Origin: Pelagibacteraceae bacterium
GTDB lineage: Bacteria > Pseudomonadota > Alphaproteobacteria > HIMB59 > GCA-002718135
Direction of reading: 5' to 3'
Length of the DNA stretch: 47,522 bases
NCBI GenBank assembly: GCA_017639935.1
Contig: JAGFWP010000044.1
Location: 1 to 47,522 of the forward strand
Position 1 is the stretch's first letter. Each line of letters begins with the position of its first letter. The notes under the pieces are model-generated. The model was not told where the DNA came from. It searched no databases and saw only the letters and a list, made by a program, of their open reading frames with translations. The position numbers and the translations under genes were made by a program. Below, piece after piece: positions 44,335 to 47,522 of this stretch.

Positions 44335-45114
44335 TTATTGGGAAGTCCAACCGCCATCAATGTTAATTGATGAGCCTGTAATATCTTTGGCTTCATCCGT
44401 GCATAAAAAATAAGCAAGTGCTGCTATATCACTGCCTTTTATAAAAGATAAATTTGGCTGTTTTTCTTTTAGTAAATTTAATTCCTCTTTTTTTCTGGAG
44501 GTCTTATTCTTTTTTACTCTTTGTTCAATTTGTCTGGATACCAGAGGTGTGTCCACCCAGCCCGGACATATGGCATTGCAAGTAATGGGTGAGGTAGCTG
44601 TCTCTAATGCTATAGTTTTAGTCAATCCAATCATTCCATGTTTTGATGCTACATATGCTGATTTGTTAACTGAGGCTACCAATCCATGTGTTGAAGCAAT
44701 ATTAATAATTCTTCCCCATTTATTTTTTCTCATTAAGGGGATAGCGTATTTACTTGTGTAAAAGCTGCTAGACAAATTAATAGAGATAACTTTCTCCCAC
44801 ATTTCTTCAGAGAAATTCTCTACCGAAGATAGATGTTGGATTCCCGCACAATTGATTAAGATATCTATTGATGAAAACTTTTTCTTTAATTGTTGAAATA
44901 AATTCTTAATTTGAGAAGTTTTTTCTAAATCAATTTTCTTATATAAAATTAAATTTTTTTTATTAATATCAGATAATTTTTTTGCAAAAGATTTATTGGG
45001 GAGTTTGTTGTCAACTATTATAACATTGTGATCTTTAATAAATAATTTGCAGATATTTAAACCTATGCCCCCAAGTCCTCCTGTTATAAGAACATTCTTA
45101 ACTTTCTTCATCAT
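44335..45114 (-). CDS. bdhA: 3-hydroxybutyrate dehydrogenase (SDR)
   Basis: A 259-residue NAD-dependent SDR. The cofactor motif TGGLGGIG is at residues 12-19, NCAGIQHLSSVENF in the middle, and the catalytic serine and Y-x3-K in NIASTHGLVAS and AYVASKHGMIGLTK (about 155). The stretch TCNAICPGWVDTPLVSRQIE and the ending NIDGGWTSQ are typical of bacterial D-3-hydroxybutyrate dehydrogenase, which makes acetoacetate. With AacS in the window it gives a route from 3-hydroxybutyrate to acetoacetyl-CoA. Its start overlaps the parC stop by 17 bases, so it may be translated from the parC message. Another SDR substrate is possible but less likely. Confidence 0.87.
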   Translation of the reverse strand: MMKKVKNVLITGGLGGIGLNICKLFIKDHNVIIVDNKLPNKSFAKKLSDINKKNLILYKKIDLEKTSQIKNLFQQLKKKFSSIDILINCAGIQHLSSVENFSEEMWEKVISINLSSSFYTSKYAIPLMRKNKWGRIINIASTHGLVASVNKSAYVASKHGMIGLTKTIALETATSPITCNAICPGWVDTPLVSRQIEQRVKKNKTSRKKEELNLLKEKQPNLSFIKGSDIAALAYFLCTDEAKDITGSSINIDGGWTSQ

Positions 45115-47305
45115 ATAACTTTAAATATTTATTGAATCTTTTGGGTACTTTTTTACCTACTTGGGATCTTTTGCCAATCCAAAAATCAATATCTGTCTCA
45201 TTACGCAATTGTGAACCTATCTTCCAGGTAATGCCGTCAGACAAATTAAAAGTTTGGATATCTGATAAAGATTCTCCTTTTTTGATTTTTTGTAATTGAA
45301 CCCCCCCTCCTCTTTTAAGAACAGGAAGATCTTTAGTCTTAAAAATTAACAACTTAGAATTTTTGGCAACACAGGCAATGTGAGTATTAATTTTATTTGT
45401 TATATTCAATAATTGATCACCCGATTTTAAGTTAAAAAGTTGTTTTCCTTTTTTTTGAGAGGTTTGAATTTCACTTAAATCAGCAATAAATCCTTTGCCA
45501 AATTTCGATGCCACAACACATTTAAGATCATCTTCATAGGGTAAAATACCAATAAGTTTTTCATTAGAACTTGATTCAACAAAAAATATAAAACTTTTTG
45601 GACTTGATTTCCCTGTAGGAAGAACATTTGGATCAATGGTATAGACTCGTCCGGAAGAGACAAATAATAATAATTTTTGATTTGATAGTATTTTTTTATA
45701 TGAAACAACATTATGAATGTTGTTGTTGATTTTTTCATCTTCTATATGATCTTTAAACGTTTTAAGAAAACCATCCTTAGTTAAAATGATTGTCATTTTT
45801 TCAACTTCATGAAATTCATCAATATTTACTTCAACATCTGTTATATTTTCTGAATTAATTTTGGTTCGCCTAGCAATTATTTTCTCATCAATTTCTTCAT
45901 TAATTTCTTTTAATTCATCAGTAATATGTTTTTCTAAAATATTTTTATTTTTGATCAGCTTATTTAGATAATTTAACTCCCCCTTAAGATCAGTTATTTC
46001 TTTCTTGGTTGATCTTTCATCCAGTTTTTTCAAAGAACCCAATCTCATATTTAATATGGCTTCGGCTTGAATTTCTGAAAGTTTATATTTTTTTATGATT
46101 TCTTTTTTTGGGTCATCCTTTTTTCTTATAATCTTAATTATCGCATCCAAATATTTATAGGCAATTAAATAACCATCCAATATTCTCAGTCTTTTAGATA
46201 TTTTTTCTTTATTAAAAAGTGACTTTCTCTTAATTGTTATCTGCCTGTAAGTAATAAAATTATATAGAATATCCTTTAATCCTAACTGTTTTGGCAAAAT
46301 TCCATTTTCTAAAACATTAAAATTACATGAATATCTTGTAGACAGATCTGATAGCTTAAAACATAGTTTAACTAATTTTTCAGCTTCAATATTTCTATTT
46401 CTGGGCTTTAAAATAATTCTTATTTGCTCATCAGATTCATCCAATACATCATCTAATGGTATTTTCTTATTGTTTATCAAATTTGCCAGTTGTTCAATTA
46501 ATCTCGCTTTATTGATTTGATAAGGAATTTCTGTAATAATTATTTGATACATACCATTCTTAAGATCCTCCTTTTTCCATCTTGATCTAACAGTAAATGA
46601 GCCTCTTCCATTTTTGTAAATCTCCTTTTTTTCAGAACTCGTCATCAATATTTCACCACCAGTCGGAAAATCAGGACCTTGAAAATCTTTCAATAAGTTT
46701 GATAGTGTAATAGATGGTTTTTTAATAAGTTTTATGAGTGCTTTATTAAGTTCTAATAAATTATGTGGTGGTATGTTGGTCGCCATTCCAACAGCAATTC
46801 CTGCGGCACCGTTTAAAAGTATATTGGGTAGTTTTGACGGCAGAACTACTGGTTCTAAATTTTGACCGTCATAGTTTTCTATAAAATCAACAGCATCTTC
46901 TTCAATGCCATCAAAAAAATAATTTGAGATTAAATCAAGTCTTGCTTCCGTGTATCTCATTGCTGCGGCATTATCACCATCTATATTTCCAAAATTTCCC
47001 TGACCTTCTATAAGGGGAGCTCTTGTAGAAAAATCTTGTGCCAATCTAACTAAGCTATCATAAATCGCCTGATCACCGTGAGGATGAAACTTTCCCATAA
47101 CATCACCAACTATTCGAGCTGATTTTTTAAAAGGAGAGCCATTATGTAATTTTAATTGATACATTGAATAAATTATTCTTCGATGAACAGGCTTTAAACC
47201 ATCACGGACATCCGGGAGAGAACGGGAAATAATTGTAGAAACAGCATAAGATAAGTATTTTTGAGCTAATATATCATCAACAAAGTATTGAACATTATTA
47301 GTCAT
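45098..47305 (-). CDS. parC: DNA topoisomerase IV subunit A
   Basis: A 735-residue type IIA topoisomerase subunit. The opening VDDILAQKYLSYAVSTIISRSLPDVRDGLKPVHRRII and the active-site tyrosine in AAAMRYTEARLDLI (about residue 120) are standard. The C-terminal part lacks a GyrA box (QRRGGKG) and instead has LKRGGGVQLQKIKKGES, which favours ParC over GyrA. It decatenates chromosomes with ParE, which is not in the window. An AAGGA ribosome site lies about 8 bases before ATG 47305. It overlaps the upstream partial gene by 8 bases and bdhA downstream by 17. Confidence 0.92.
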   Translation of the reverse strand: MTNNVQYFVDDILAQKYLSYAVSTIISRSLPDVRDGLKPVHRRIIYSMYQLKLHNGSPFKKSARIVGDVMGKFHPHGDQAIYDSLVRLAQDFSTRAPLIEGQGNFGNIDGDNAAAMRYTEARLDLISNYFFDGIEEDAVDFIENYDGQNLEPVVLPSKLPNILLNGAAGIAVGMATNIPPHNLLELNKALIKLIKKPSITLSNLLKDFQGPDFPTGGEILMTSSEKKEIYKNGRGSFTVRSRWKKEDLKNGMYQIIITEIPYQINKARLIEQLANLINNKKIPLDDVLDESDEQIRIILKPRNRNIEAEKLVKLCFKLSDLSTRYSCNFNVLENGILPKQLGLKDILYNFITYRQITIKRKSLFNKEKISKRLRILDGYLIAYKYLDAIIKIIRKKDDPKKEIIKKYKLSEIQAEAILNMRLGSLKKLDERSTKKEITDLKGELNYLNKLIKNKNILEKHITDELKEINEEIDEKIIARRTKINSENITDVEVNIDEFHEVEKMTIILTKDGFLKTFKDHIEDEKINNNIHNVVSYKKILSNQKLLLFVSSGRVYTIDPNVLPTGKSSPKSFIFFVESSSNEKLIGILPYEDDLKCVVASKFGKGFIADLSEIQTSQKKGKQLFNLKSGDQLLNITNKINTHIACVAKNSKLLIFKTKDLPVLKRGGGVQLQKIKKGESLSDIQTFNLSDGITWKIGSQLRNETDIDFWIGKRSQVGKKVPKRFNKYLKLYDEES

Positions 47306-47522
47306 GATTATTTTCCTTTAAATAGTTTAGTATTAAATTTTTAAAATTAATAAAATTGACAGGCATTTTATAATTTATATTATCTAAATGATTCTTTGTA
47401 TAAATTCTTTCAAAAATTAAAAAAAGATTTCTAATTTCACTATGTGTTACTTTTCCAGAATGTTCTAAAATATGATGAGGGAAGATGATTGAGTTTTCAA
47501 TATTTATATTTTCAAATTCTTG
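47298..47522 (-). CDS. recO: Probable DNA repair protein RecO, C-terminal part (cut by window edge)
   Basis: An open minus-strand frame enters from beyond the right edge and ends in TAA at 47298-47300, giving 74 visible residues (QEFENINIENS... FINFKNLILNYLKENNHD). It overlaps the parC start by 8 bases (ATGACTAA), so it is a real upstream neighbour in the same transcript. The helical C-terminus with LFLIFERI fits the end of RecO, and recO-parC adjacency is common in Alphaproteobacteria. The visible part has no diagnostic motif, so the name rests mainly on synteny. Confidence 0.5.
   Translation of the reverse strand, partial: QEFENINIENSIIFPHHILEHSGKVTHSEIRNLFLIFERIYTKNHLDNINYKMPVNFINFKNLILNYLKENNHD

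Noticed and set aside
1-47522. Mobile elements, CRISPR arrays, prophage or toxin-antitoxin genes
   Set aside because: I saw no transposase, integrase, regularly spaced repeats, direct-repeat att sites at the three tRNAs or phage genes; gene order is core-like throughout.

Overview
The window looks like core chromosome of a streamlined, AT-rich marine alphaproteobacterium. Base composition is strongly AT-biased by eye. Genes are packed with ATGA- or TAATG-type overlaps and gaps of a few bases, and intergenic space is minimal. The synteny blocks are alphaproteobacterial: glyA-nrdR-ribD-ribE-ribBX-ribH-nusB, rpmF-plsX-ihfA-merR with divergent bamE, rplM-rpsI-argC, recO-parC. An Irr-type Fur protein, an NDUFS4-like complex I subunit and TRAP transporters fit the same group. 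A SAR11-like or AEGEAN-169/HIMB59-like lineage is my guess, but no marker in the window settles it. I see no IS element, prophage, CRISPR array or rRNA, and no clearly foreign stretch.

Layout. 1-9.4 kb: tRNA-Arg, then a minus-strand fatty-acid operon (acyl-CoA ligase, thiolase, fused hydroxyacyl-CoA dehydrogenase/enoyl-CoA hydratase, acyl-CoA dehydrogenase) ending in the NDUFS4-like gene. An FNR/FixK-like dyad lies in front of the ligase. Upstream are an HSDL2-like SDR, apt and a tyrosine-phosphatase-like protein. 9.4-13.7 kb: a sugar-type ABC importer (two permeases, binding protein, no ATPase) behind a MOSC-domain gene, with a terminator at its end, then tRNA-Pro. 13.8-16.5 kb: a TPP riboswitch controlling thiBP (no thiQ). 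16.4-22.2 kb: NhaD, an alpha/beta hydrolase, irr-aacS, a quinone reductase and tRNA-Glu. 22.2-30.1 kb: recJ, hom, an unlisted 57-aa lipoprotein, argC, rpsI, rplM, merR, ihfA, plsX, rpmF and divergent bamE. 30.1-38.1 kb: a K+-independent H+-pyrophosphatase and the riboflavin/one-carbon operon from rpiB to nusB. 38.2-44.3 kb: glutaryl-CoA dehydrogenase and a Tat-exported TRAP system whose large permease carries a ~330-residue helical, coiled-coil-rich tail. 44.3-47.5 kb: 3-hydroxybutyrate dehydrogenase, parC and the end of a probable recO.

How it works together. Much of the content is acyl-CoA and ketone-body catabolism: the beta-oxidation set, AacS, BdhA and GcdH, with NDUFS4 possibly linking to complex I. 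Vitamin handling is the other theme: riboflavin synthesis is largely encoded here, but the GTP cyclohydrolase II half of RibBX is degenerate. Thiamine seems to be imported under riboswitch control, and thiL is missing from its usual place after nusB. Three conserved blocks each lack one expected gene (glpX, fabH, thiL) with tight junctions, which suggests genome reduction. No spectacular new system is evident. The best leads are the coiled-coil tail of the TRAP permease, the coupled thiamine pattern, the FNR-like site ahead of beta-oxidation and two ABC importers without local ATPases.
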